DNA of 64,000 nt from Geojedonia sp051814705 (lineage in GTDB: Bacteria > Bacteroidota > Bacteroidia > Flavobacteriales > Flavobacteriaceae): the NCBI GenBank assembly GCA_051814705.1, contig JBPWQW010000001.1, forward strand, positions 1,240,001 to 1,304,000, written 5' to 3'. Position numbers and translations under genes: made by a program. The notes under the pieces were generated by a model. It searched no databases. It saw only the letters and a list, made by a program, of their open reading frames with translations, and was not told the origin of the DNA. Below are positions 25,020 through 34,543 of this stretch, in pieces (position 1 is the first letter of the stretch; the number at the start of each line of letters is the position of its first letter).

Positions 25020-25991
25020 TTAGTCTAATGATTGGTTTTCTACTTGAGCTTTTTCAAGTAATTTGGCAAATTCTTCAGCCGATAAGTTACCGTAATAGAA
25101 ATTAATTGGGTTGATGCGTTCACCATCTTTAAAAATTTCATAATGCAAGTGTGGTGCTTCCGAACGTCCTGTACTACCTACAAATCCTATTAAATCGCCG
25201 CGCTTCACTTTTTGATTGGGCCTTACATTGTATTTATATAAATGAGCGTACAACGAAACATATCCATAACCATGATCAATAGTGATATGATTGCCATAAC
25301 CAGTTGCTTTGTTATCAGCCCTGGAAATAATTCCATCTCCTGTGGCATAAACTGGTGTTCCCCTTGGCGATGTAAAATCCATGCCGTAATGAAATTTTCT
25401 GACTTTAGTAAATGGATCTGAACGATAACCATAACCAGAAGCTATTCGCGTTAAGTCTTCATTATTTACAGGTTGTATGGCAGGAATGGTGGCTAAAAAT
25501 TTTTCTTTATTGGCTGCCAAAACGGCTACTTCATCTAAGGATCTGGATTGTACAACGATGGCTTTTTGTAGAATGTCCAACTTTTTGTTGCTTTCGGCTA
25601 TCAGTTCCGAATTGTCATAGCCTTCAAACTTTTTGTAACGATTAACACCTCCAAACCCAGCTCTTCGCTGTTCTACAGGTATGGGGTTAGCTTCAAAATA
25701 TAGTCTATAAATATTGTTATCACGTTCCTCAACATTTTCCAAAGCGGCAAAAGCCTCATCAACCCTCATGTTTAACAATTTATATTGAAGTTTCATGTTT
25801 TGCAGCTCGCGTGCCAAAGCTCTTTCCTTTGGAGATTGAACAAATTGACTAGCAATAAACACAAATAAAAATCCAAAAAGTGCGGAAGCTAAAATAAAAA
25901 CTCCGGCATAGGTAAATGTAGTTGCTTTTTTGCGTTCTATTTTTCGGTAAGAAAGCGTCTCGGAATCGTAATAATATTTTACCTTACTCAT
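25020..25991 (-). CDS. M23 family metallopeptidase, membrane-anchored
   Basis: 323 residues. A transmembrane helix at about 27-50 is followed by a coiled coil (52-165) and a LytM/M23 domain (180-300). The zinc ligands are seen: His201 and Asp205 in FHYGMDFTSPRG, His283 in HLHYEI, with His250 in LYAHL as a catalytic histidine. It would cut peptidoglycan crosslinks or activate amidases in the periplasm. It is divergent from alaS, and CAAACCTA at 26060-26067 reads as a TAnnTTTG -7 box on its strand. Confidence 0.91.
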   Translation of the reverse strand: MSKVKYYYDSETLSYRKIERKKATTFTYAGVFILASALFGFLFVFIASQFVQSPKERALARELQNMKLQYKLLNMRVDEAFAALENVEERDNNIYRLYFEANPIPVEQRRAGFGGVNRYKKFEGYDNSELIAESNKKLDILQKAIVVQSRSLDEVAVLAANKEKFLATIPAIQPVNNEDLTRIASGYGYRSDPFTKVRKFHYGMDFTSPRGTPVYATGDGIISRADNKATGYGNHITIDHGYGYVSLYAHLYKYNVRPNQKVKRGDLIGFVGSTGRSEAPHLHYEIFKDGERINPINFYYGNLSAEEFAKLLEKAQVENQSLD

Positions 25992-26211
25992 ATCGCAATT
26001 TATACTATTTTTGCATAACTAAAGGGCTAAATTTTACCCTAAGTCAATATGCAAACGAACAAACCTACAAAAATATTATCATTATATTTTTGATAATTTT
26101 GTAAAGATAGATTCACGTTCTCCAGAATAAAAAATAAACTTGGAGAGTAAATATAAAAATTGTTTCGCATTAATTATAATTTAACAGAAACAAGATTAGT
26201 TTTAAAAGTAT

Positions 26212-28824
26212 ATGAAATCTCAAGATATTCGCTCTAAATTTTTAAGTTTTTTTAAAGAAAAGGAACACCGTATTGTTCCTTCGGCTCCTATGGTGTTAAA
26301 AGATGATCCAACATTGATGTTTGTCAATTCAGGAATGGCACCTTTTAAAGAATATTTTCTGGGGAATGCCCAACCTAAAAGCAAGCGCATTGCCGATACT
26401 CAAAAATGTTTGAGAGTATCTGGTAAACACAACGATTTGGAAGAAGTAGGTTATGATACCTACCACCACACTTTATTTGAAATGTTAGGGAACTGGAGTT
26501 TTGGAGATTATTTCAAAAAAGAAGCGATTGCATGGGCTTGGGAGCTGTTGACCGAAGTTTTCAAGATTGATAAAGACAGTCTGTATGTCACCGTTTTTGA
26601 AGGTTGTCAGCAAGATAACCTGTCCATGGATAGTGAGGCCTTTGAATTATGGAAACAGTTTATTTCACAGGATCGGATTTTAATGGGGAACAAAAAGGAT
26701 AATTTCTGGGAAATGGGCGATCAAGGACCTTGTGGACCCTGTAGTGAAATACATGTTGATATTCGGTCGGCTGAAGAGAAAGCAAAAATTCCAGGAAAGG
26801 ATCTCATCAATTCAGATCACCCTCAAGTCATTGAAATATGGAACTTGGTTTTCATGCAATACAACCGTAAAGCCAATGGATCTTTAGAGAATTTACCTCA
26901 TAAACATATTGATACCGGAATGGGTTTTGAACGCTTGTGCATGGTGTTACAAGGGGTACAATCCAATTACGACACCGATGTGTTTACGCCCATTATCCGT
27001 GAAATTGAAACGATTACGGATACAAAATACGGAAAAGATGAAAAAACAGACGTTGCCATTCGAGTGCTATCCGACCATGTTCGAGCCGTTGCATTTTCAA
27101 TTGCCGATGGGCAGTTGCCAAGCAATACTGGGGCTGGATATGTGATTCGCCGAATTTTACGACGAGCCATTCGATACAGCTTCACATTTTTAAATCAAAA
27201 AGAGCCTTTTATATTTAAATTAGTTGAAGTCTTGAGCAAAAAAATGGGAGACCATTTCCCAGAGCTGAAATCACAAAGACAATTGATAGAAAATGTGATT
27301 AAAGAGGAAGAACAATCGTTTTTAAGAACTTTAGATCAAGGTCTGGTACTTCTGAATCAGATTGTCGAAGCTTCAAATTCTAATATCATTTCAGGTAAAA
27401 AAGCCTTTGAATTGTATGATACGTATGGATTTCCAATTGATTTAACGGCCTTGATTCTTCGAGAAAAAGGAATGACATTGGATGAAGCTGGATTTCAAAC
27501 TGAAATGGCCAAACAAAAAAAACGCTCCCGTTCGGCAAGTGAGATGAACACTGAAGATTGGACGGTTTTAATTGAAGGTATCGACAAAGAATTTTTGGGA
27601 TATGACACTTTAGGAGCTGATGTAAAAATCAAAAGATATAGAAAGGTGACTTCTAAAAAAGAAGGAGAAATGTATCAATTGGTATTAAACAAAACACCCT
27701 TTTATCCTGAAGGAGGTGGGCAAGTTGGGGATCAAGGCCATTTGGAAAACAGTCATGGTGAAGTGGTAAATATTTTGGATACAAAAAAGGAAAACAACGT
27801 TATTATCCATTTTACAAAAAAGTTACCTAAACATATTGAAGAGCCATTTAGTGCAGTTGTAGACGCCAAACAACGGTTTGCTACCGAGTGTAATCATACA
27901 GCCACCCATTTATTGCATCAGGCTTTAAGGAGCATCCTAGGAACTCATGTTGAACAAAAGGGTAGCGCTGTGCATGCAAGATCTTTGCGTTTTGATTTTT
28001 CCCACTTTTCAAAGCTTAGCGATAAAGAATTACAGGATGTGGAACACTTTGTGAATTCACGAATCGAAGAAAAACTCCCATTACAAGAACAACGACAAAT
28101 TCCATTAAAGCAAGCACTAGATGAAGGAGCCATGGCTTTATTTGGAGAAAAATACGGCGATACGGTTAGAGCGATTCGCTTTGGGAAATCTATCGAGCTA
28201 TGTGGAGGAACTCACGTAAAAAATACGGGGGATATTTGGCATTTTAAAATTGTTTCAGAAAGTGCTATTGCCTCAGGGATTAGACGTATTGAAGCGATTA
28301 CCAATGAAGCAGTTAAGGATTATTATTCAGAGCATAGCAAGGCCTTTTTTGAAATGAAATCCTTGTTGAATAATGCCAAAGAGCCTATTAAAGCGTTACA
28401 ACACCTTCAAGACGAAAATGTAAGCCTTAAAAAGCAAATTGAGAATTTACTTAAGGATAAATCCAAAAACGTTAAAGATGAATTGAAAAATGAACTGACG
28501 GAAATTAATGGAGTTAGATTTTTAGCAAAATCCTTGGATTTGGATGCTTCTGGTATTAAGGATGTGTCGTTTGAGTTAGGAAGTCAATACAATAATTTGT
28601 TTTTATTATTTGGTACAGTAACCGAAGGGAAAGCGCTGTTGTCATGCTATATTTCTAAAGAGTTGGTTGCTAGTAAAAATTTAAATGCCGGTCAAATTGT
28701 TAGAGAACTGGGCAAATGTATTGAAGGCGGTGGTGGCGGGCAACCGTTTTTTGCTACTGCTGGAGGTAAAAACCCAGAAGGTATTAAAGATGCATTAGCA
28801 AAGGCTAGAGATTATATAAAATAG
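26212..28824 (+). CDS. alaS: Alanine--tRNA ligase
   Basis: 870 residues, normal length. Class II catalytic core: motif-2 region with HHTLFEMLGNWSFGDY, and GDQGPCGPCSEIH. Editing domain zinc ligands are His562 and His566 (NHTATHLLH), Cys664 and His668 (CGGTH). The C-terminal oligomerisation domain ends with CIEGGGGGQPFFATAGG. It charges tRNA-Ala and edits Ser/Gly mischarging. It is divergent from the M23 peptidase gene. Confidence 0.97.
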   Translation: MKSQDIRSKFLSFFKEKEHRIVPSAPMVLKDDPTLMFVNSGMAPFKEYFLGNAQPKSKRIADTQKCLRVSGKHNDLEEVGYDTYHHTLFEMLGNWSFGDYFKKEAIAWAWELLTEVFKIDKDSLYVTVFEGCQQDNLSMDSEAFELWKQFISQDRILMGNKKDNFWEMGDQGPCGPCSEIHVDIRSAEEKAKIPGKDLINSDHPQVIEIWNLVFMQYNRKANGSLENLPHKHIDTGMGFERLCMVLQGVQSNYDTDVFTPIIREIETITDTKYGKDEKTDVAIRVLSDHVRAVAFSIADGQLPSNTGAGYVIRRILRRAIRYSFTFLNQKEPFIFKLVEVLSKKMGDHFPELKSQRQLIENVIKEEEQSFLRTLDQGLVLLNQIVEASNSNIISGKKAFELYDTYGFPIDLTALILREKGMTLDEAGFQTEMAKQKKRSRSASEMNTEDWTVLIEGIDKEFLGYDTLGADVKIKRYRKVTSKKEGEMYQLVLNKTPFYPEGGGQVGDQGHLENSHGEVVNILDTKKENNVIIHFTKKLPKHIEEPFSAVVDAKQRFATECNHTATHLLHQALRSILGTHVEQKGSAVHARSLRFDFSHFSKLSDKELQDVEHFVNSRIEEKLPLQEQRQIPLKQALDEGAMALFGEKYGDTVRAIRFGKSIELCGGTHVKNTGDIWHFKIVSESAIASGIRRIEAITNEAVKDYYSEHSKAFFEMKSLLNNAKEPIKALQHLQDENVSLKKQIENLLKDKSKNVKDELKNELTEINGVRFLAKSLDLDASGIKDVSFELGSQYNNLFLLFGTVTEGKALLSCYISKELVASKNLNAGQIVRELGKCIEGGGGGQPFFATAGGKNPEGIKDALAKARDYIK

Positions 28825-28855
28825 TATGCTGTTGCCAGCTACAGAAAGCAGTAAT

Positions 28856-28872
28856 TTTCCCCATTGGGGAAA
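28856..28872. repeat. Short palindrome TTTCCCCA/TGGGGAAA
   Basis: TTTCCCCATTGGGGAAA is a palindrome around a central T in the alaS-GSCFA gap, 15 bases before the GSCFA start. It resembles the palindrome at 23973. Confidence 0.45.
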
Positions 28873-28887
28873 TAAAAAGGGGCTAAG

Positions 28888-29838
28888 ATGAAACTACAAA
28901 CACAAATACCACTACAGCCCGAACCCTTCAATCCAATTCATTATCATTCAAAAATTGTGTTGTTTGGGTCCTGTTTTGCGGAACATATTGGCAATAAATT
29001 AGAGTATTTTAAGTTTCAGAATCTTCAAAACCCATTTGGTATTTTATTTCATCCTTTAGCTATTGAAAGCTTAATTACCAATGCCATTAATGGTAAAGAA
29101 TATACTGAAAAGGATATCTTCTTCCATAACGAGCAATGGCACTGTTACGAAGCCCATTCAAGGTTGAGCAATAGTTCTAAAGATGCTTTATTGAAAAATT
29201 TAAATGACGGCATCAAATCAACGCATCAACACATCAACAAATCCACGCACTTTATTTTTACATTGGGAACCGCATGGGTTTACCGACATATTGAGACAGA
29301 CACTACAGTAGCGAATTGCCATAAAGTACCTCAGAAACAATTTGTTAAAGCGATACTTACTGTAGATGAAATTTCGGAATCGCTTCAGGCTATTGTAAAT
29401 TTAATTAAAAGTGTTAATCCAAAAGCGGCCATAATTTTTACGGTTTCTCCAGTTAGGCATCTTAAAGATGGTTTTGCTGAAAACACACAAAGCAAGGCGC
29501 ATTTAATTGCTGCAACTCATGAAGTGGTCGAACCAAGACAAGGCATCCATTACTTTCCATCCTATGAAATTATGATGGATGAACTTAGAGACTATAGGTT
29601 TTATGATGATGATATGCTGCACCCCAATGCCTTGGCAATCCATTATATTTGGGAAAAGTTTCAAAAGGTTTGGATTGATCAAAACGCTTCAACAACCATG
29701 GATGATATCGACTTCATCCAAAAAGGTTTACTTCATAGACCTTTTAACAAAACCTCAGTTGCACATCAACAATTTCTTCAAAACTTACAACTTAAAATAC
29801 AGGAAGTTAGGCTTCAATTTCCTCAAATTGAATTTTAA
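28888..29838 (+). CDS. GSCFA domain protein
   Basis: 316 residues. The defining GSCFAEHIG motif is at 27-35 with Ser28 as likely nucleophile of a GDSL/SGNH-like hydrolase fold. FTVSPVRHLKDGF and the C-terminal YDDDMLHPNALAIHYIWEKF supply the Asp/His region. The family is common in Bacteroidetes and plants; the substrate is unknown but an esterase role on cell-surface sugars is suspected. It is the gene downstream of alaS and ends near a bidirectional terminator. Confidence 0.85.
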   Translation: MKLQTQIPLQPEPFNPIHYHSKIVLFGSCFAEHIGNKLEYFKFQNLQNPFGILFHPLAIESLITNAINGKEYTEKDIFFHNEQWHCYEAHSRLSNSSKDALLKNLNDGIKSTHQHINKSTHFIFTLGTAWVYRHIETDTTVANCHKVPQKQFVKAILTVDEISESLQAIVNLIKSVNPKAAIIFTVSPVRHLKDGFAENTQSKAHLIAATHEVVEPRQGIHYFPSYEIMMDELRDYRFYDDDMLHPNALAIHYIWEKFQKVWIDQNASTTMDDIDFIQKGLLHRPFNKTSVAHQQFLQNLQLKIQEVRLQFPQIEF

Positions 29839-29979
29839 TGTTTCTTACTTTTTAAGCAATTTACATTTTATCGGGTTTTAACGACATTTTGTAGAAAAAA
29901 ATATAGATAACTCTGATTATGTAATATCTTAGTACTGCTATTAATCAATTTTTTAAAGGCATTAGTGTAATTCAGCTGT

Positions 29980-30008
29980 AAAAAAGCAAATTATATTGAT
30001 GCTTTTTT
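29980..30008. terminator. Bidirectional terminator-like hairpin
   Basis: AAAAAAGCA at 29980 pairs with TGCTTTTTT at 30000, loop 11 bases, with T runs on both strands. It lies between the convergent GSCFA and coaD genes. Confidence 0.55.
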
Positions 30009-30026
30009 TATTGCCTTAATTTAAAA

Positions 30027-30482
30027 TCATTTTATGATGACGCTGTCGGGGACTAAAACCGAATAATCTCCATGATTTCTAATCACTTCCCTTATGATTG
30101 AAGACGAAATATAAGAGGTGCTAGCTGCGGTTAATAAAAAGACGGTTTCTATTTTAGAAAGTTTTCTGTTGGTGTGGGCAATGGCTTTTTCAAACTCAAA
30201 ATCGGCTGGATTGCGCAAGCCTCGAAGTATAAATTGGGCATTAATTTTTTTGCAATAATCAATGGTCATGCCTTTATAAGTGACTACTTTTACTTTGGGT
30301 TCATCTTTGAAGGCTTCTTCAATAAAACCTTGGCGTTCTTCCAGAGTAAACATATATTGTTTTTCGGAATTGATGCCTATGGCAACCACCACTTCATCAA
30401 ACAACTGTACACCGCGTTTGATAATATCGTAGTGTCCTAAACTAATGGGGTCAAAGGACCCTGGAAAAAGTGCGCGTTTCAT
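30027..30482 (-). CDS. coaD: Phosphopantetheine adenylyltransferase
   Basis: 151 residues. LFPGSFDPISLGHYDII holds the nucleotidyltransferase motif (T/H-x-G-H; here S14-L-G-H17, with the conservative Ser in place of Thr). RGLRNPADFEFEKAIAHTNRKL and SSSIIREV match the family. It makes dephospho-CoA from phosphopantetheine and ATP. It precedes ddl in the order ddl-coaD on the minus strand, a common flavobacterial arrangement. Confidence 0.94.
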   Translation of the reverse strand: MKRALFPGSFDPISLGHYDIIKRGVQLFDEVVVAIGINSEKQYMFTLEERQGFIEEAFKDEPKVKVVTYKGMTIDYCKKINAQFILRGLRNPADFEFEKAIAHTNRKLSKIETVFLLTAASTSYISSSIIREVIRNHGDYSVLVPDSVIIK

Positions 30483-30568
30483 CTATAAATTTTGTCATTC
30501 CCACGAGGGTATAATGGCATTTAATTTTAAATAATTATCAAATATAACTAATAAATATTCATTCTTCA

Positions 30569-31549
30569 TTATCCATTTTTCAAAGCTTCTTCAATGGCAT
30601 TTTCAAATAATTGGGATAAACTAATTCCAGCGGCAGCAGCTTGCTGTGGCAAAATACTGGCCTTTGTAAGCCCTGGAACGGTATTGACTTCCAAAAGGTG
30701 AGGCTCGCCATTTTTAAAAATATATTCACTTCGGCTAAAGCCCGTCATTCGCAATACTTCATAGACTTGTTGGGCCACTTTGTTTACCTTTTCTTCTTGC
30801 TCTAAACTCAAACGCGCTGGAGTAATTTCCTGTGATTCCCCTAAATATTTGGCTTTGTAATCAAAAAAATCGTTGTTGCTTACAATTTCTGTAATCGGTA
30901 AAACTTTAACTTTACCTTTATAGGTGATGACCCCAACGGAGACCTCGATGCCGTCTAAATACGTTTCAATAATGACTTCATCATCTTCCTTAAAGGCAAT
31001 ATCAAGAGCCTCATTTATAGCTTCTTTTTTATAGACTTTGGTAATTCCAAAACTACTTCCGGCTTTATTGGCTTTTACAAAACAGGGCAAACCTACTTTG
31101 TCAACAATTTTATCCACATCAATCACGTCGCCTTGATTTACATAATAAGAGGGTGCTGTTTTAATGCCATAGGGCTTTAACACACTCAAACAATCCCGTT
31201 TATTAAAGGTCAATCCCGCTTGATACATGCCACAACTGGTATGTGGAATGTTGAGCAGTTCTAAATAGCCCTGCATATAGCCATCTTCTCCCGGAGTACC
31301 GTGAATGGCATTAAACACACAGTCAAAAGTTATTTTTTTGGCAGCGATGGTTATAGAAAAATCATTTTTATCTACGGGATACTCAAGATTATTTATGTCG
31401 ACATACACCCATTTGTCTTTAAAAATATGGATGCGGTAGGCCATATATTTTTCAGGGTTTAAAGTTTCAAAAACTACTTGTCCACTTTTTAGGGAAATTT
31501 CATACTCACTGGAATAACCTCCCATGATGATGGCGACATTTTTTTTCAT
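30569..31549 (-). CDS. ddl: D-alanine--D-alanine ligase
   Basis: About 326 residues from the ATG at 31549 (MKKNVAIIMGGYSSEYEISL); two in-frame ATGs upstream would add polar residues not seen in the family. ATP-grasp fold: VNAIHGTPGEDGYMQGYLE-like region, then HTSCGMYQAG, CFVKANKAGSSFG and EVNTVPGLTKASILPQQ with the metal ligands. It makes the D-Ala-D-Ala dipeptide of peptidoglycan. It is divergent from the PASTA gene. Confidence 0.95.
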   Translation of the reverse strand: MKKNVAIIMGGYSSEYEISLKSGQVVFETLNPEKYMAYRIHIFKDKWVYVDINNLEYPVDKNDFSITIAAKKITFDCVFNAIHGTPGEDGYMQGYLELLNIPHTSCGMYQAGLTFNKRDCLSVLKPYGIKTAPSYYVNQGDVIDVDKIVDKVGLPCFVKANKAGSSFGITKVYKKEAINEALDIAFKEDDEVIIETYLDGIEVSVGVITYKGKVKVLPITEIVSNNDFFDYKAKYLGESQEITPARLSLEQEEKVNKVAQQVYEVLRMTGFSRSEYIFKNGEPHLLEVNTVPGLTKASILPQQAAAAGISLSQLFENAIEEALKNG

Positions 31550-31664
31550 ATTCATTTTCCACAAACGTGGAAATCTAATTTAATTAAACATGATTTTAAT
31601 CTAAAACTAACAATAAAACGTATGTATTATTAGTTAAGCTAAAATACGCATATAAGGTCAAAGA

Positions 31665-31682
31665 AAAAACGCTTGCGTTTTT
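31665..31682. promoter_or_regulatory. Palindrome beside the PASTA-gene promoter
   Basis: AAAAACGCTTGCGTTTTT has 8-bp arms around TT and ends two bases before TATCTTTG, the -7 box at 31684. It could be an operator or a terminator-like hairpin for ddl-side transcripts. Confidence 0.35.
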
Positions 31683-31683
31683 A

Positions 31684-31691
31684 TATCTTTG
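31684..31691 (+). promoter_or_regulatory. PASTA/rluD operon -7 box
   Basis: TATCTTTG fits TAnnTTTG, 20 bases upstream of the PASTA start codon. Confidence 0.45.
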
Positions 31692-31711
31692 TCTAATCGA
31701 AAATTCTTTAA

Positions 31712-32272
31712 ATGAGTCTATTTAAATTTCTTACCAGTAAAATATTTTTGAAGCAGATTATATTGGCCGTTGTGGTGTTGATCGTGATGTGCTTTTTTTT
31801 GCTTCAATGGTTGAAAATTGATACCAACCATGGGGAATTTGTAAACGTACCCGATTTAAAGGGCAAAACGCTTAATGTTGCCGAAATAGAGCTTAAGGAT
31901 AAGGATTTACGCTTAGAAATTCAAGATTCAGCAAATTACAATCCGAATTATCCTAAATATTCGGTTATTGAACAATACCCTTTGTCTGGTGCTCAAGTTA
32001 AGGAAGATCGAAAAATTTATGTAACTGTAAACCCTTCAGGTTATAGAAAAGTGGCATTACCAAGCATTGTACGCCGAACCTTTCGTCAAGCCAAGCCCTC
32101 TTTAGAGGCTTTGGGATTTGAAGTGGGAACTATTACGTATAGCGACGATATTGGTAAAGATGAGGTATTGGAAATGAGATTTGAAGGCAAACCCATACAT
32201 GAAGGAGAAACGCTTCCTATGACTTCTAAAATTGACTTGGTTCTAGGAAACGGAAATAGAGCTTCAAATTAA
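31712..32272 (+). CDS. PASTA-domain membrane protein
   Basis: 186 residues. A transmembrane helix (about 14-33) is followed by PASTA domains: VNVPDLKGKTLNVAEIELKDKDL (about 43-110), then PSIVRRTFRQAKPSLEALGFEVG (about 115-182). PASTA domains bind peptidoglycan or beta-lactams in other bacteria, but there is no kinase domain here. The next gene (rluD-like) starts 1 base after the stop, so the two are translated together. Confidence 0.85.
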   Translation: MSLFKFLTSKIFLKQIILAVVVLIVMCFFLLQWLKIDTNHGEFVNVPDLKGKTLNVAEIELKDKDLRLEIQDSANYNPNYPKYSVIEQYPLSGAQVKEDRKIYVTVNPSGYRKVALPSIVRRTFRQAKPSLEALGFEVGTITYSDDIGKDEVLEMRFEGKPIHEGETLPMTSKIDLVLGNGNRASN

Positions 32273-32273
32273 A

Positions 32274-33320
32274 ATGAGTGAAGAAAACATCCCAATTGAT
32301 GACAGCGATGATGAACTCTATGAGCATCATGCTTTTACAGTAGAAAAAGGACAGCAACTCCTCCGTATCGATAAATACTTGATGAATTTTATTGAGAACG
32401 CTACGCGCAACAAAATTCAAGCCGCAGCAAAAAACGGAAGTATTTATGTAAATAATATTCCTGTCAAGTCCAATTATAAGGTAAAGCCTTATGATCATAT
32501 CCGTGTGCTTTTTGAACATCCTCCTTACGAGCATTTGCTCACGCCAGAAAACATCCCGTTAGATATAGTTTATGAAGACGATCAGCTTTTGGTTGTAAAT
32601 AAACCCGCAGGAATGGTGGTGCATCCAGGACACGGTAATTATTCGGGGACTTTGATCAATGCTCTAATCTATCATTTTGAAAACCTGCCCAACAACTCCA
32701 GTAACCGACCGGGTTTGGTACATCGTATCGATAAAGATACCAGTGGCCTTTTGGTGGTAGCAAAAACTGAAGAAGCCATGGCCCACTTATCTAAACAATT
32801 TTTTGACAAAACTAGTGAGCGTGAATATGTGGCCTTGGTTTGGGGAAATGTAGAAGATGAAGAAGGTACGGTAGAAGGCCATATTGGTAGGCATCCTAAA
32901 AATCGATTACAAAACACGGTATTTGAAGGCGACGATTCCTATAAAGGGAAAGCAGCTATTACCCATTACAAAGTCTTGGAACGTTTGGGTTATGTCACTC
33001 TAATTTCTTGTAAACTTGAAACAGGACGCACGCATCAAATACGCGTACATATGAAGCATATTGGGCATACTTTGTTTAATGACGAACGCTATGGTGGTGA
33101 ACGCATTTTAAAAGGAACCACGTTTAGCAAATACAAACAGTTTGTAGATAACTGTTTTAAAATCTTACCTAGGCAGGCGCTTCATGCCAAAACCTTGGGT
33201 TTTCAGCATCCTAAAACCGGACAATTTTTAAACTTCTCCACTCCAATACCTCAAGATATGCAGGACTGTATCGAAAAATGGCAACATTACGCCAAGCATA
33301 AAGATATGGATGAAGATTAA
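32274..33320 (+). CDS. RluA-family pseudouridine synthase (RluD-like)
   Basis: 348 residues. An S4 RNA-binding domain (about 25-85, RIDKYLMNFIENATRNKIQ) is followed by the RluA catalytic domain with GMVVHPGHGN and HRIDKDTSGLLVV; Asp153 is the expected nucleophile. GRTHQIRVHMKHIGH is also present. It likely modifies 23S rRNA uridines as RluD does, but which positions cannot be told from sequence. Cotranscribed with the PASTA gene. Confidence 0.9.
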   Translation: MSEENIPIDDSDDELYEHHAFTVEKGQQLLRIDKYLMNFIENATRNKIQAAAKNGSIYVNNIPVKSNYKVKPYDHIRVLFEHPPYEHLLTPENIPLDIVYEDDQLLVVNKPAGMVVHPGHGNYSGTLINALIYHFENLPNNSSNRPGLVHRIDKDTSGLLVVAKTEEAMAHLSKQFFDKTSEREYVALVWGNVEDEEGTVEGHIGRHPKNRLQNTVFEGDDSYKGKAAITHYKVLERLGYVTLISCKLETGRTHQIRVHMKHIGHTLFNDERYGGERILKGTTFSKYKQFVDNCFKILPRQALHAKTLGFQHPKTGQFLNFSTPIPQDMQDCIEKWQHYAKHKDMDED

Positions 33321-33586
33321 TTCCAGCGAAGGCAGGAATCTCATGATTGCAAAATTCTATTCACACATAGTTTTTAAAGACAGCTTTACATTGTATTTAT
33401 GAGAATTTGGTCTTATTTTTATCAAGTGAAACGCATTAAGTTTAATTTAAAAAGATTCCAGTTTTCACAAGAAATATTATGAAATGGTCAATGGAAAATT
33501 TGATATCAACCAAAAATAATAATTGGACATTCCACCTGCCTGTCGGCAGACAGGTCTGACCTTTAAAAAACAATAAAAATCAACAG
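33321..33586. other. Intergenic region with dispersed-repeat remnants
   Basis: 266 bases between rluD-like and yaaA. At 33321-33345 there is a TTCCAGCGAAGGCAGGAATC element resembling the dispersed GAATC-type repeats of Bacteroidetes. At 33534-33555 a near palindrome ACCTGCC...GACAGGT. No gene seen. Confidence 0.5.
33534..33555. repeat. Palindromic dispersed-repeat element
   Basis: Near-palindrome of 22 bases (arms ACCTG / CAGGT plus internal CGGC core). The same ACCTGCC...GGCAGACAGGT word is known to me as a common intergenic repeat in flavobacterial genomes. Confidence 0.5.
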
Positions 33587-34345
33587 ATGAAATTAGTTTT
33601 ATCACCAGCAAAATCTTTAGATTACACGAGTACATTGCCAACGTCAAAGACCACGGAGGCTTGTTTTTTGAATGAAGCTGAACGTCTCAATAAATTGCTT
33701 AAAAAGAAGTCGGCGCGAAGTCTTTCAAAATTAATGAGTATATCTGATGCCTTAGGGCAGTTGAATTACCAACGAAACCAAGAATGGAGCTTACCCTTTA
33801 CACAAGATAATGCTAGACAGGCCATTTATGCTTTTAGCGGAGATGTCTATAGAGGGCTGGATGCTTATAGTATTCCTACAGAAAAAATCAATACATTGCA
33901 AAATACGGTTCGAATCGTTTCTGGATTGTATGGGATTTTAAAACCTTTGGATTTGGTACAGCCATATCGTTTGGAGATGGGAACAAAATTTCCGGTAGGT
34001 AAAAACAAGAATTTATACGAATTTTGGAAGACACAAGTCACCCAAACTTTGAACAATGAATTGGAAGATGGTGAACTATTTTTAAACCTTGCCAGCGAAG
34101 AATATTTTAAGGCTATCGATACCAAAGCTTTAAAAGTCCCAATAGTGACTGCTGTTTTTAAGGATTTTAAAAACGGACAATACAAGAGTATCATGACCTT
34201 TGTTAAATTAGCAAGAGGTTATATGACCCGATATATAATCGATACCAATGCCAAAACCATTGAGGATTTAAAAGGCTTTAATTACCAAGGCTATGGATTT
34301 AGTGAATCCATGTCCAATTCTAAGGAATTGGTGTTTATAAGATAA
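33587..34345 (+). CDS. yaaA: YaaA-family peroxide stress protein
   Basis: 252 residues, the family length (DUF328). Conserved blocks: MKLVLSPAKSLDY, QAIYAFSGDVYRGLDA, VRIVSGLYGILKPLDLVQPYRLEMGT, FLNLASEEYFKA and MTFVKLARGYMTRYII. In E. coli YaaA limits iron-driven oxidative damage and binds DNA. It ends one base before the convergent THX gene. Confidence 0.92.
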   Translation: MKLVLSPAKSLDYTSTLPTSKTTEACFLNEAERLNKLLKKKSARSLSKLMSISDALGQLNYQRNQEWSLPFTQDNARQAIYAFSGDVYRGLDAYSIPTEKINTLQNTVRIVSGLYGILKPLDLVQPYRLEMGTKFPVGKNKNLYEFWKTQVTQTLNNELEDGELFLNLASEEYFKAIDTKALKVPIVTAVFKDFKNGQYKSIMTFVKLARGYMTRYIIDTNAKTIEDLKGFNYQGYGFSESMSNSKELVFIR

Positions 34346-34346
34346 G

Positions 34347-34478
34347 TTAGGCCTTCGGCTTTTTATCAATGCTAATTTTTTCTTTGGTTGTTGGACGTTT
34401 TTTGATTCTTGGACGTCTTACACCAAAACTGCCATTGACTATTTTTCCGCGCCGTGTTTTTTTGTCTCCTTTTCCCAT
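34347..34478 (-). CDS. 30S ribosomal protein THX
   Basis: 43 residues from the ATG at 34478 (MGKGDKKTRRGKIVNGSFG); a longer frame runs upstream but its extra residues do not match. Very basic, with the GKGDKKTRRGKI and RRPRIKK signature of bacterial THX, a small 30S protein of Bacteroidetes and Thermus. It packs tightly against yaaA. Confidence 0.85.
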   Translation of the reverse strand: MGKGDKKTRRGKIVNGSFGVRRPRIKKRPTTKEKISIDKKPKA

Positions 34479-34543
34479 AGTTTTTATGTATTTTAAATTG
34501 CTTATTAAAGTACAAAAAATTCTTAACAACTAATCATAATATT

